Shown piece by piece: positions 1 to 6,184 of a stretch of 6,762 bases of DNA; positions within the stretch are counted from its first letter, which is position 1; each line of letters starts with the position of its first letter. The notes under the pieces were generated by a model. It searched no databases, was not told where the DNA came from, and saw only the letters and a program-made list of their open reading frames with translations. This DNA comes from an uncultured Selenomonadaceae bacterium (lineage in GTDB: Bacteria; Bacillota; Negativicutes; Selenomonadales; Selenomonadaceae). The stretch is taken from assembly GCA_905235425.1 (NCBI GenBank), contig CAJOKY010000127.1, forward strand, positions 1 to 6,762, read 5' to 3'. The position numbers and the translations under genes are program-made.

Positions 1-1
1 C

Positions 2-2260
2 GACGAAGCGCACAGAGGCATGAAGGGCAAAGATGCAGGACAAGCCACAACGATAATGCAGAAATTTATCAAAGGCAGTGAGGCAGACAACCTATCGCCC
101 GTGCCGGTAGTTATCGGTATGACAGCCACGCCGAAACGCTTTGAAGATTTATTGGCGAAAATTTCAATATCTAAACCGCCACCGGTAGAAGTTACTGAAA
201 AAGAAGTACAAGATTCCGGCTTGTTGAAAGAAAGAATAATCGTAGTTTACCCAGACGAAGAACAAAATAAAGCCGCGTCAAGAGAAATGGCGGTATTGGA
301 AGCGGCGGCGGATGATTGGAAAGATAAGTGCGAGCATTGGCAAAAATATTTAAGAGAACAGGGCGAAAAAATTTTTAATCCCGTCTTCGTGATACAGGTA
401 GAAAACATTGCGGCGAACAGCAGTAAATTATCGGCGACGAACCTTGACGAGTGCTTAAAGAGAATATCTGCGCGTACGGGGATAACGTTTGAAATTGGCG
501 AAGTGGTACATACTTTCGGACAAAGTCCGGCAAATATACAGATAAACAATCTGCGCGTACCGTATGCAGAGCCTTCAAGTATATCAGGCAATGAAAAAAT
601 TCGAGTAGTATTTTTCAAAGAAAATTTATCGACAGGCTGGGATTGCCCGCAAGCCGAAACAATGATGTCATTTCGGCATGCAGTTGACGCGACATACATT
701 GCACAGCTTTTAGGCAGGATGATTCGCACGCCGTTACACCGACGCGTTGAACTTGACGACACTTTAAATGAAGTGCGTTTGTTCCTGCCGCATTTTGATA
801 AAGCTACCGTCCAATCTATCATTGACGCTTACAAGCAAGCGGAAGGCGGCACAATTCCGGCGGAGGTTACAAGTGAAAGTTTAGATTCAATCCAAAACCG
901 CACGCTTACGGTTACTAACGTTCCGCCTCTGTATAGGTTCAAAACGCCTGCCAAAATTTCTACGGCAACTTCGACAGAAAAATTTTCATACAGCGCTGAA
1001 AATAAAAATGTCGCTGAAAATGTCGGTAACACAGAAAAAAATTCTGCGGTTAAGCGTTTTGATGAGGAGTATATTTTTGAAACGGTCACGGCAGACCCCG
1101 CGCAGATTGATGAGCCGATAGCCCGTACAGAAATTGTCAAGGCGATAAACAAAATGGGCTTGCAGACATACAAATTGAATTACAGACCGAGCAACGATTA
1201 TTTAAAGTCTTGGCTTAAACTTTCAAGCTTTTTTTCGCGCAGAAAAATTTGGTTGGACGCTTTTCAAAGTGCGCTTGATGAAATTGCGGCGTTTATTCGC
1301 CGTTACATTGACGAACTTAAAATCAGCGGCGAGTATGAAAAGCTTAACAAGGAAGTCAAGATCTTTAAACTCAAAGAGACCGTACTGGATTCTGCCGGAA
1401 ACATTATCAATCAAGCCGTCAAGACCAATCTTTTCATTACGACGGACACCGATATAGACAGGCAGTTTGCCAATGCAGAGGCGATTTTAAAAAATGAAGG
1501 CATCGCGCTGAATTACGTCAATATTTTTGCCGACACGTACGGCATTATTGATTGCAAAATTGACGTGATACTTTTTGTGCAGAATGCCGCCTGCCTTGAA
1601 AATCTTGAAAAATTTGCAAAAGATAAATTCCACGAATTGATAGACACTTACCGAAAGGCGACGGCAAGGTTTACAGGCAGTGACAAGGCTGAATATGACC
1701 AAATTGTTTTTGACGCCGATAAAGTCAGCAAGACAAATTTTTATTTGCCGGAGTCAATCAATTTCATGCAGGACGCCGACGGTACGGTTTACGAGGGGCA
1801 TTTGTTCATTGACAGGAAGACCGGCACGGCAAAAATTAAGCTGAATGGTTGGGAAGAAAAAATTTTGGCAGAAGAAATGCAACGAGAAGATTTTGTATGT
1901 TGGATAAGAAATGCGGCGGGTAAAAGCTATTCCCTTTGCATTGTGTACGAAGATGAACGGCACGAATATAAATTATTTTATCCCGACTTTTTAATAGTGC
2001 GTCGCGTCGAAGGCGAATACATAGTTGACATTTTGGAGCCGCACGATCCCAATCGGCGCGATAATATCGGCAAGGCGCGGGGATTAGCCGAGTATGCAAA
2101 AGAAAACCAAATCATAGGCAGGCTTGAGTTGATTCGTGAAAAAGATGTCGCGGGGCAAAAATTTTTCAAGCGGCTTGATATTTCAAAAAGCGCTGTACGC
2201 GAACAGGTACGCCGCGCGTCAAGTAATGGTGAACTTGATAATATTTTTGACAATGTATAA
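2..2260 (+). CDS. DEAH-box helicase, type III restriction (Res) subunit-like, 5'-truncated
   Basis: This is the C-terminal 752 residues of a superfamily 2 helicase; the start lies left of the window. Visible in order: the Walker B/motif II DEAH followed by RGM at 2-22, motif III GMTATP at 116-133, motif V-like STGWDCPQ at 629-652, and the arginine-finger motif VI QLLGRMIRTP at 704-733. The motif order and spacing resemble the ATP-dependent translocase half of type III restriction Res subunits. The C-terminus has a possible nuclease-like segment: YPDFLIV at 1979-1999, then a strand ending DILEPHDP at 2027-2050. This resembles PD-(D/E)xK, but the lysine position is a histidine. The protein would use ATP to move along or unwind nucleic acid. 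A role in phage or plasmid defence is inference, because no methyltransferase partner is visible here. A bidirectional terminator follows the stop codon, so this is the last gene of its transcript. An internal ATG at 20 is not the start, because the DEAH motif lies upstream of it in the same frame. Confidence 0.85.
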   Translation, partial: DEAHRGMKGKDAGQATTIMQKFIKGSEADNLSPVPVVIGMTATPKRFEDLLAKISISKPPPVEVTEKEVQDSGLLKERIIVVYPDEEQNKAASREMAVLEAAADDWKDKCEHWQKYLREQGEKIFNPVFVIQVENIAANSSKLSATNLDECLKRISARTGITFEIGEVVHTFGQSPANIQINNLRVPYAEPSSISGNEKIRVVFFKENLSTGWDCPQAETMMSFRHAVDATYIAQLLGRMIRTPLHRRVELDDTLNEVRLFLPHFDKATVQSIIDAYKQAEGGTIPAEVTSESLDSIQNRTLTVTNVPPLYRFKTPAKISTATSTEKFSYSAENKNVAENVGNTEKNSAVKRFDEEYIFETVTADPAQIDEPIARTEIVKAINKMGLQTYKLNYRPSNDYLKSWLKLSSFFSRRKIWLDAFQSALDEIAAFIRRYIDELKISGEYEKLNKEVKIFKLKETVLDSAGNIINQAVKTNLFITTDTDIDRQFANAEAILKNEGIALNYVNIFADTYGIIDCKIDVILFVQNAACLENLEKFAKDKFHELIDTYRKATARFTGSDKAEYDQIVFDADKVSKTNFYLPESINFMQDADGTVYEGHLFIDRKTGTAKIKLNGWEEKILAEEMQREDFVCWIRNAAGKSYSLCIVYEDERHEYKLFYPDFLIVRRVEGEYIVDILEPHDPNRRDNIGKARGLAEYAKENQIIGRLELIREKDVAGQKFFKRLDISKSAVREQVRRASSNGELDNIFDNV

Positions 2261-2265
2261 AAAAA

Positions 2266-2298
2266 TAACCGTCTGCAAAAACTGCGGACGGATTTTTT
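2266..2298. terminator. Rho-independent terminator, likely bidirectional
   Basis: The arms CCGTCTGC (2269-2276) and GCGGACGG (2284-2291) form an 8-bp stem with one G-T pair and a 7-nt loop. Six T follow at 2293-2298 for the + strand helicase transcript. On the left an A-rich run (2261-2268) becomes a U-rich tail for transcripts arriving from the pyrophosphatase gene on the - strand. It starts a few bases past the helicase stop codon and lies between two convergent genes, as expected for a shared terminator. Confidence 0.8.
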
Positions 2299-2300
2299 AT

Positions 2301-2393
2301 TAGGGGGTAGGGTGTAGGAGGTAGAGGGTAGGTTGTAGGTTGTAAATTCTACTCCCTACTCTCTACTCTCTACAATCTACTCTCTACAATCTA
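2301..2393. repeat. Heptad-register repeat array forming one long imperfect inverted repeat
   Basis: Thirteen consecutive 7-bp units can be read without a break from 2301 to 2391, plus a final TA. The first six fit TAGNNNG (for example TAGGGTG, TAGGTTG). The seventh is TAAATTC. The last six fit TACNNNC (for example TACTCTC, TACAATC). TACNNNC is the phase-shifted reverse complement of TAGNNNG, so the whole block folds on itself about AATTC at 2345-2349. The arms are about 44 nt, with the invariant TA/G/C positions paired and most mismatches in the variable positions. The block fills all the space between the terminator and the pyrophosphatase stop codon, and would form the 3' end of that gene's mRNA. 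It resembles in style the short tandem heptamer repeats known from cyanobacterial intergenic regions. Its function is unknown. Confidence 0.8.
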
Positions 2394-4049
2394 TCACTGC
2401 GGCTTAATTCTCTTTACAGCTTCAGAAAGCGGCGGGATAATCTGTTTCTTACGGCTCATAACGCCCGGCAAATAAACGTGTGTACCGCTTGCATCTTTCT
2501 TAAACGCCTCGCCTATAAGTGTACGCGGTGAACCGGCATAAAGCAGGTACGTCGCCTCTTCCAAAATATCCGTAACCATAAGCAGGTGCATATCGAAACC
2601 TTCACGGTCGCAGTTATCCTTCATAACCTCAATAAGCTTGTCTTCAATATCCAAAACTTCTTTGGGATCCATGACGGAAATTTGGCTGACAATAATTCTG
2701 TAGTCACCGATTTTAAATTCTTTCATATCGTTTTTGGCAATTTCAGTAGGCGATTTTCCGCCGATACCTGCGCCTGCGCGGAGCATTGCAAGCCCGTATT
2801 CCTTAAGGTCAACGCCCGCAATTTCGGCAAGCTTTTCAGCAGTCTTTTTATCTTTCGCGGTACAAGTGGGTGATTTAAACAAAACCGTATCGGAAATAAT
2901 GGCGCTAAGAAGAAGTCCGGCGATTGACGGCGGAATTTCAATATCTCTGTGCCAGTGCATATTGGCAACGATTGTACACGTGCAACCTACCGGCTCTTGA
3001 CGCGTATAAATAGGCTCGGAAGTCTGTACGCCGCCCAATCTGTGGTGGTCGATAATCTCAATAATCTTCGCGTCTTCAATGCCTTCAACCGCCTGCCCGC
3101 GTTCATTGTGGTCAACCAAAATGACTTTTTCGCGCTCCGGCATCATAATTTCATCGGCGCTGACAATTCCAACAAGCTTGCCGTTTTCCACGACGGGATA
3201 ACTGCGGAAACGGTATTCGTCCATAATGCCTTTAATGTCGCTGAGCAAATCCATAGGACGGAAACAAATAGGCTCGGCGTGCATAATGCGGCGTACCGGT
3301 ACGCACTGATTCAAAAGTCTGCCGACAATGTACGTGTCGTAAGGTGAAACCAGTACGAAGACTTTTAATTTTTCCGCCTTCTCCAAAACTTCAGGCGCAA
3401 TTCTGCAACCGCCGGTAACCAACATGCAAGAAACGCCGGTATCCAAAATTTTATTCAAGGTATCGACACTGCGGTCGCCTACCAAAACAATATCATTCGG
3501 CTGAAGTAACGAAACAGTAGTTTCAGCACTGCCCGCCGCAATGGCTATCGCGCCTTCGATAAATGCATTTTCGTCGCCTGCAACCAAGACCTTAGCTTCG
3601 GTAGCTTGAATTATGTCGCGATAACGTACGCCCATTTCAGCAAGATTTTGCAAGCCCAATTCCAAAAAGTAACGTTTAGCCAAGTCGCCAACTGAAACAA
3701 TGCCGACCAATTCGCCTTTGCTGTCGGTAACCGGTATGGATTGCAATTCATTTCTGCGCATAACTTCGCCGAGATGTTTCAAAGTGTCGTGCTGTCGAAT
3801 GACTATCTTGCACTCAAGCGCTACGTCTTTAACGCGCGGATACAAGTCCGTAACTAAAAGCGGTTCATCTACTTTGAAATATTCAAGCGCGTACTTAGTT
3901 TCATTGTTAATTTTTCCACAACGCGCAGCTACGGCATTTACGCCCAACGCCTGTTTCAAGTGCGCGTAACTTATCGCCGAACAAATTGAGTCCGTGTCGG
4001 GATTTCTGTGACCAATTACATAAATCGGTTTCGTGCCGCTACCCTTCAT
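2394..4049 (-). CDS. ppaC: Putative manganese-dependent inorganic pyrophosphatase with CBS-DRTGG-CBS regulatory insert
   Basis: This 551-residue family II pyrophosphatase hydrolyses cytoplasmic pyrophosphate to two phosphates. The N-terminal DHH domain shows GHRNPDTDS at residues 13-21 (metal ligands H14, D18, D20). It resumes after the insert with VDHNE (312-316), IDHHRLGG (333-340) and SDT at 386-388. The C-terminal DHHA2 domain ends with the substrate-binding SRKKQ motif (532-536). The insert runs from about residue 68 to 305: a CBS motif (about 68-128), a DRTGG-like domain with VGDRSVDT (190-197) and VTGG (211-214), then a second CBS motif (about 253-305). In characterised CBS pyrophosphatases this module binds adenine nucleotides, and those with DRTGG also bind diadenosine polyphosphates, so activity is probably tuned to energy state. 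The length fits this subfamily rather than the roughly 310-residue unregulated form. A strong Shine-Dalgarno AGAGGGG (4056-4062) lies 6 nt before the ATG. The gene appears monocistronic, convergent with the helicase and divergent from the envelope cluster. Confidence 0.95.
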   Translation of the reverse strand: MKGSGTKPIYVIGHRNPDTDSICSAISYAHLKQALGVNAVAARCGKINNETKYALEYFKVDEPLLVTDLYPRVKDVALECKIVIRQHDTLKHLGEVMRRNELQSIPVTDSKGELVGIVSVGDLAKRYFLELGLQNLAEMGVRYRDIIQATEAKVLVAGDENAFIEGAIAIAAGSAETTVSLLQPNDIVLVGDRSVDTLNKILDTGVSCMLVTGGCRIAPEVLEKAEKLKVFVLVSPYDTYIVGRLLNQCVPVRRIMHAEPICFRPMDLLSDIKGIMDEYRFRSYPVVENGKLVGIVSADEIMMPEREKVILVDHNERGQAVEGIEDAKIIEIIDHHRLGGVQTSEPIYTRQEPVGCTCTIVANMHWHRDIEIPPSIAGLLLSAIISDTVLFKSPTCTAKDKKTAEKLAEIAGVDLKEYGLAMLRAGAGIGGKSPTEIAKNDMKEFKIGDYRIIVSQISVMDPKEVLDIEDKLIEVMKDNCDREGFDMHLLMVTDILEEATYLLYAGSPRTLIGEAFKKDASGTHVYLPGVMSRKKQIIPPLSEAVKRIKPQ

Positions 4050-4066
4050 AAATTTCCCCTCTTTAG

Positions 4067-4080
4067 CAAAAAATTTTTTG
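4067..4080. repeat. A6T6 palindrome in the pyrophosphatase leader
   Basis: A perfect 14-bp palindrome, C-A6-T6-G. A near copy, A6T5, occurs at 4136-4146 in the same gap, and another A6T6 lies at 6195-6206 before the ABC permease gene. Such A-tracts bend DNA and can act as promoter-proximal elements. Here they may simply reflect a genome-wide taste for AnTn runs, which are also common inside the coding regions. Confidence 0.35.
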
Positions 4081-4097
4081 AACGATAAACTTTCAGA

Positions 4098-4112
4098 CGG
4101 TAAATTTTACCG
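4098..4112. repeat. Inverted repeat in the divergent intergenic region (possible operator or 5' UTR hairpin)
   Basis: The arms CGGTAAA and TTTACCG are perfectly complementary around a single central T. An outer pair, TTCAGA (4092-4097) and TCTGAA (4121-4126), is also complementary but separated from the inner arms by an 8-nt asymmetry on the right. If the TATAAT at 4128-4133 is used, this element lies just downstream of the transcription start. There it could be a repressor site or an RNA hairpin of the pyrophosphatase leader. The regulator is unknown. Confidence 0.4.
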
Positions 4113-4127
4113 CCCAAATTTCTGAAT

Positions 4128-4133
4128 ATTATA
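4128..4133 (-). promoter_or_regulatory. Candidate -10 box for the pyrophosphatase gene
   Basis: The - strand reads a perfect TATAAT here, about 80 nt upstream of the pyrophosphatase ATG. The hexamer 17 nt further upstream (TTCCCT, 4151-4156) is a poor -35 match, so the assignment rests on the -10 box and its position in the only upstream gap. The same bases read TATTAT (4127-4132) on the + strand and might also serve the divergent envelope operon. Confidence 0.4.
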
Positions 4134-4189
4134 ACAAAAAATTTTTATTTAGGGAATAGGTATTAAGGATTATGAACAGAAAATTTTTT

Positions 4190-4196
4190 GAGGTGA
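4190..4196 (+). promoter_or_regulatory. Shine-Dalgarno site that decides the start of the envelope gene
   Basis: GAGGTGA lies 5 nt before the ATG at 4202. It is a long match to the 16S anti-SD. The upstream in-frame ATG at 4172 has only AAGGA ending 2 nt before it, which is too close. The shorter start also leaves a textbook signal peptide. Confidence 0.7.
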
Positions 4197-4201
4197 CGGT
4201 T

Positions 4202-4993
4202 ATGCTTGGAAAAATTTTTTTGGCGTTTATGCTGATTTTATTTTGCACGGTGAATGTCAGCGCGAAGGATAAGGCGGTTGAAATTCCGATTGAACAGCGG
4301 CTGAAAATTTTTATCGATGTTTCGGACGTTACAAATTTTATAGAGCTTGAAACAAATTTAAGACTGCGTGAAATGCTGATTGAAAAATTCCGCGCAGAAA
4401 AAATTTTTAACGTCATTGACACGGAAAATAAATTAAGCGAAAATATTTTTGACGCCAAGACGTTGGGCGATAAAAAAACTGCAGCTGATGTCGGCGAACT
4501 TTTCATATACGCGCCGCCTGCCGATACGCCTTTCAGCGAAGATGATAAAAATTTTTATGAAAATCTCGGCGTCAAATACATTGTCAAGTGTACGATTTTG
4601 GGACTTGGTGCGGATCAAATTATTCAAGGCTACAACGACAGCCCGCGAATCGGTATTGGCATTGGTACGGGTTCGCACCGGCACAGTCACTGGGGAATTG
4701 GTATTGGCGCGGATTTTGATGTAGGCGGCGCGGGTTCACGCAAGCGCAATGTCTACTGCGCGGCGTTGCAGGTACAGCTGATAAACGCTGAAACCGGCGC
4801 GACGTTATGGCGATATAATTTGACGGGGCAAGCCGAGCTTAAGAAAAAGCCGTCCAAAGGTTATGACGACGCGCACGACGAAGCTTACTTGAAGGCGTTG
4901 CAGGACGCTACAAAAAATATTGTTAAGCGCGTCACGGATTATTCTCAAAAATTTTTGTTAAAGCAGACTGATGAGGTTAAGGATAAATCTTGA
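4202..4993 (+). CDS. Exported protein with CsgG/LpoB-like character, unknown function
   Basis: The product has 263 residues. Residues 1-21 form a signal peptide (one Lys, a hydrophobic stretch, then NVSA before KDK), so it is exported through Sec. The mature part starts with a strand-helix pattern (about 31-73: IFIDVSDV, then a helix and a FNVID strand). It continues with VKYIVKCTILGLGA (124-137) and VYCAALQVQLINAETGATLWRYNLTG (184-209, two joined strands with a TG turn). This order resembles CsgG/LpoB-type periplasmic proteins, where a strand ending in D-x-x-TG is typical; the resemblance is by eye and weak. A glycine-rich insert at 150-178 has two GIGIG units around a His cluster (SHRHSHWG). 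The C-terminus is a charged helix. The last four bases, TTGA, overlap the TTG start of the next gene, which implies translational coupling. A start at 4172 would add ten residues but has a worse ribosome binding site. Confidence 0.75.
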   Translation: MLGKIFLAFMLILFCTVNVSAKDKAVEIPIEQRLKIFIDVSDVTNFIELETNLRLREMLIEKFRAEKIFNVIDTENKLSENIFDAKTLGDKKTAADVGELFIYAPPADTPFSEDDKNFYENLGVKYIVKCTILGLGADQIIQGYNDSPRIGIGIGTGSHRHSHWGIGIGADFDVGGAGSRKRNVYCAALQVQLINAETGATLWRYNLTGQAELKKKPSKGYDDAHDEAYLKALQDATKNIVKRVTDYSQKFLLKQTDEVKDKS

Positions 4994-5598
4994 AAAAATT
5001 TTTGTCGATTTTAATGCTGATTTTAATTTTGACGAATTGCGCCGTAGGTTTTGCCGAATCTGAAGACGAGGAGCTTAGCGACGATGAAAAGGCTAAACGC
5101 GGCATTAAAATAGCGTCTGAAAGGTTGAGGAAAGATTTTCCCGTAACTGTCGAGGCGCTGATTTTTTTTCCGAGTATGGACGGACATGTAAAATCGCACG
5201 AAGTCAAAACCGGCGATGACGCTTTTAACTTCAACCATATGGGACTTGACAGCAACGTTGCGCCGGAATTTATTTTTGGTAAAGCAGAATGATGAGGTTA
5301 AGGATAAATCTTGAAAAAATTTCTGTCGATTTTAACGCTGATTTTAATTTTGACGAATTGCGCCGTAGGTTTTGCCGAATCCGAAGACGAGGAGCTTAGC
5401 GACGATGAAAAGGCTAAACGCGGCATTAAGATAGCGTCCGAAAGGTTGAGGAAAGATTTTCCCGTAACTGTCGAGGCGCGGATTTTTTTTCCGAGTATGG
5501 ACGGACATGTAAAATCGCACGAAGTCAAAACCGGCGACGACGCTTTTAACTTCAACCATATGGGACTTGACAGCAATGTTGCGCCGGAATTTATTTTT
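4957..5598 (+). repeat. Tandem direct duplication, two 321-bp units
   Basis: The units are 4957-5277 and 5278-5598, with each base x matching x+321. I count 10 mismatches in 321 (about 97% identity). Each unit carries the last 11 codons of the upstream exported-protein gene, the ribosome binding site, the TTG start and the first 96 codons of the barrel gene. The junction lies at a short shared ATTTTT (4951-4956, 5272-5277, 5592-5597), so the ends are uncertain by about 6 bp. No transposase or target-site duplication is visible, so slippage or microhomology-mediated recombination is the likely origin. Confidence 0.92.
4990..5292 (+). CDS. Truncated tandem copy of the beta-barrel-like protein (N-terminal 96 residues)
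   Basis: This 100-residue product has the same signal peptide (1-22, cleavage after VGFA), the same acidic linker (ESEDEELSDDEKAKRGIK, 23-40) and the first strands of the full-length neighbour. After F96 it switches to GKAE and stops, because the reading frame runs into the duplicated tail of the upstream gene. It differs from the full copy at only two shared residues (M9 against T, L57 against R); six other coding changes are synonymous. It starts with TTG overlapping the previous stop as TTGA. AAGGA (4979-4983) lies 6 nt before the start, inside the upstream coding region. It lacks most of the barrel, so it cannot form the same pore. It may be a decaying remnant, or a small exported protein that still gets made because its start signals are intact. 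Confidence 0.65.
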   Translation: MKKFLSILMLILILTNCAVGFAESEDEELSDDEKAKRGIKIASERLRKDFPVTVEALIFFPSMDGHVKSHEVKTGDDAFNFNHMGLDSNVAPEFIFGKAE

Positions 5599-6117
5599 CG
5601 CTACAAAAATATTTCGATTGACTACCTGCGCTTGAAAGAATACGGCGGCGGGACTTTTGATAACGTCTTGACTTTCGGCGGGAAAAATTTTATCGGCGAC
5701 GTTAAGGCTGAAAGTGATTTGCACTATATCAAGCTGAATATTGACAGAGAAATTTTTTCGCTAATGGGGACGCGGGCGGCGTGGAATTACGGCGTTACCG
5801 GCATTAAATGGCGCGGCAGTGTGGAAAATTTCAGCGGCAGGCAGGATGAAAATTATTTTTTCCCGATGCCGACGATTGGCATTGCGTTGGAAATGGCGGT
5901 GCGTCCTAAGGTAAAAATTTACACAAACATTTCAGGCATAGTGTTGGGCGGACATGGGCACCTTTGCGATTTTGAAGGCGGCTTGCGATATATGGCGAAT
6001 AAAAATTTTTCGTGCAACGTCGGTTTTCGGCATATTGACGCGAAGATAAATTGGCGCAGTGTTCACGGCGATTTTAAATTGAACGGCTTTTATGCGGGAT
6101 TGGCGGCTAGCTTTTAG
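5311..6117 (+). CDS. Putative outer-membrane beta-barrel protein
   Basis: The product has 268 residues. A Sec signal peptide (1-22) is followed by a charged, probably helical linker (23-50). Alternating hydrophobic/polar strands then run to the end: FRYKNISIDYLRL, LHYIKLNIDREIF, PTIGIALEMAVRPKVKIYTNISG, FEGGLRYMA, FSCNVGFRHIDAKI and FYAGLAASF. Strand-turn repetition and a C-terminal Phe are hallmarks of small outer-membrane barrels inserted by the BAM machinery. Substrate and function cannot be read from the sequence. The start is TTG with AAGGA (5300-5304) 6 nt upstream, the same signals as in the truncated copy; no ATG fits before the signal peptide. Before the duplication this gene would have followed the exported-protein gene directly with a TTGA overlap, so the two probably act together at the cell envelope. 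LTNC in the signal peptide is not a convincing lipobox, because Asn sits at -1. Confidence 0.75.
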   Translation: MKKFLSILTLILILTNCAVGFAESEDEELSDDEKAKRGIKIASERLRKDFPVTVEARIFFPSMDGHVKSHEVKTGDDAFNFNHMGLDSNVAPEFIFRYKNISIDYLRLKEYGGGTFDNVLTFGGKNFIGDVKAESDLHYIKLNIDREIFSLMGTRAAWNYGVTGIKWRGSVENFSGRQDENYFFPMPTIGIALEMAVRPKVKIYTNISGIVLGGHGHLCDFEGGLRYMANKNFSCNVGFRHIDAKINWRSVHGDFKLNGFYAGLAASF

Positions 6118-6184
6118 ATGTTAGGTGTTAGCTGTTCTCAATTCTTAATTCTTAATTCTTAATTCCTAATTCCCCCTATCCCCC
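6115..6184. repeat. Second heptad-register repeat array at the 3' end of the barrel gene
   Basis: From the TAG stop codon, 7-bp units follow in one register. Three fit TAGNTGT (6115-6135), then come TCTCAAT (6136-6142), three exact TCTTAAT units (6143-6163) and TCCTAAT (6164-6170), and a C-rich end (6171-6184). The left units (TTAG) and right units (TTAA or CTAA) can pair with G-T wobbles, so it is a weaker version of the dyad seen at 2301-2393. The sequence differs from the first array but shares the 7-bp period, the TAG-type left units and the position directly after a gene. Confidence 0.65.

Noticed and set aside
247..822. Open reading frame of 191 codons on the - strand inside the helicase gene
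   Set aside because: It is antisense to conserved helicase motifs, has no family features and is Cys/Ser-rich, as expected of a shadow frame. The other antisense frames in this gene, such as 829-1173, are the same.
2301..2342. G-quadruplex or telomere-like repeat
   Set aside because: The G-runs are uneven (two to five G) and the complementary half next to them favours a hairpin. Possible, but not supported enough to call.
2301..2393. CRISPR array
   Set aside because: The units are 7 bp with no spacers, and the two halves are complementary rather than direct repeats.
2949..3347. Open reading frame of 132 codons on the + strand opposite the pyrophosphatase
   Set aside because: It is the shadow of a well-conserved family II pyrophosphatase, with no recognisable features of its own.
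4172..4201. Upstream ATG as the start of the exported-protein gene
   Set aside because: Its AAGGA lies only 2 nt before the ATG, while GAGGTGA is well placed for the ATG at 4202, which gives a clean signal peptide.
5035..5043. Lipoprotein lipobox (LTNC) in the barrel-protein signal peptide
   Set aside because: Asn at -1 is not accepted in a normal lipobox, and a signal peptidase I site (VGFA before ES) follows directly.
5298..5576. Antisense open frame present in both duplication units (also 4977-5255)
   Set aside because: It appears twice only because the DNA is duplicated. It has no good start signals and a low-complexity Ser-rich product.
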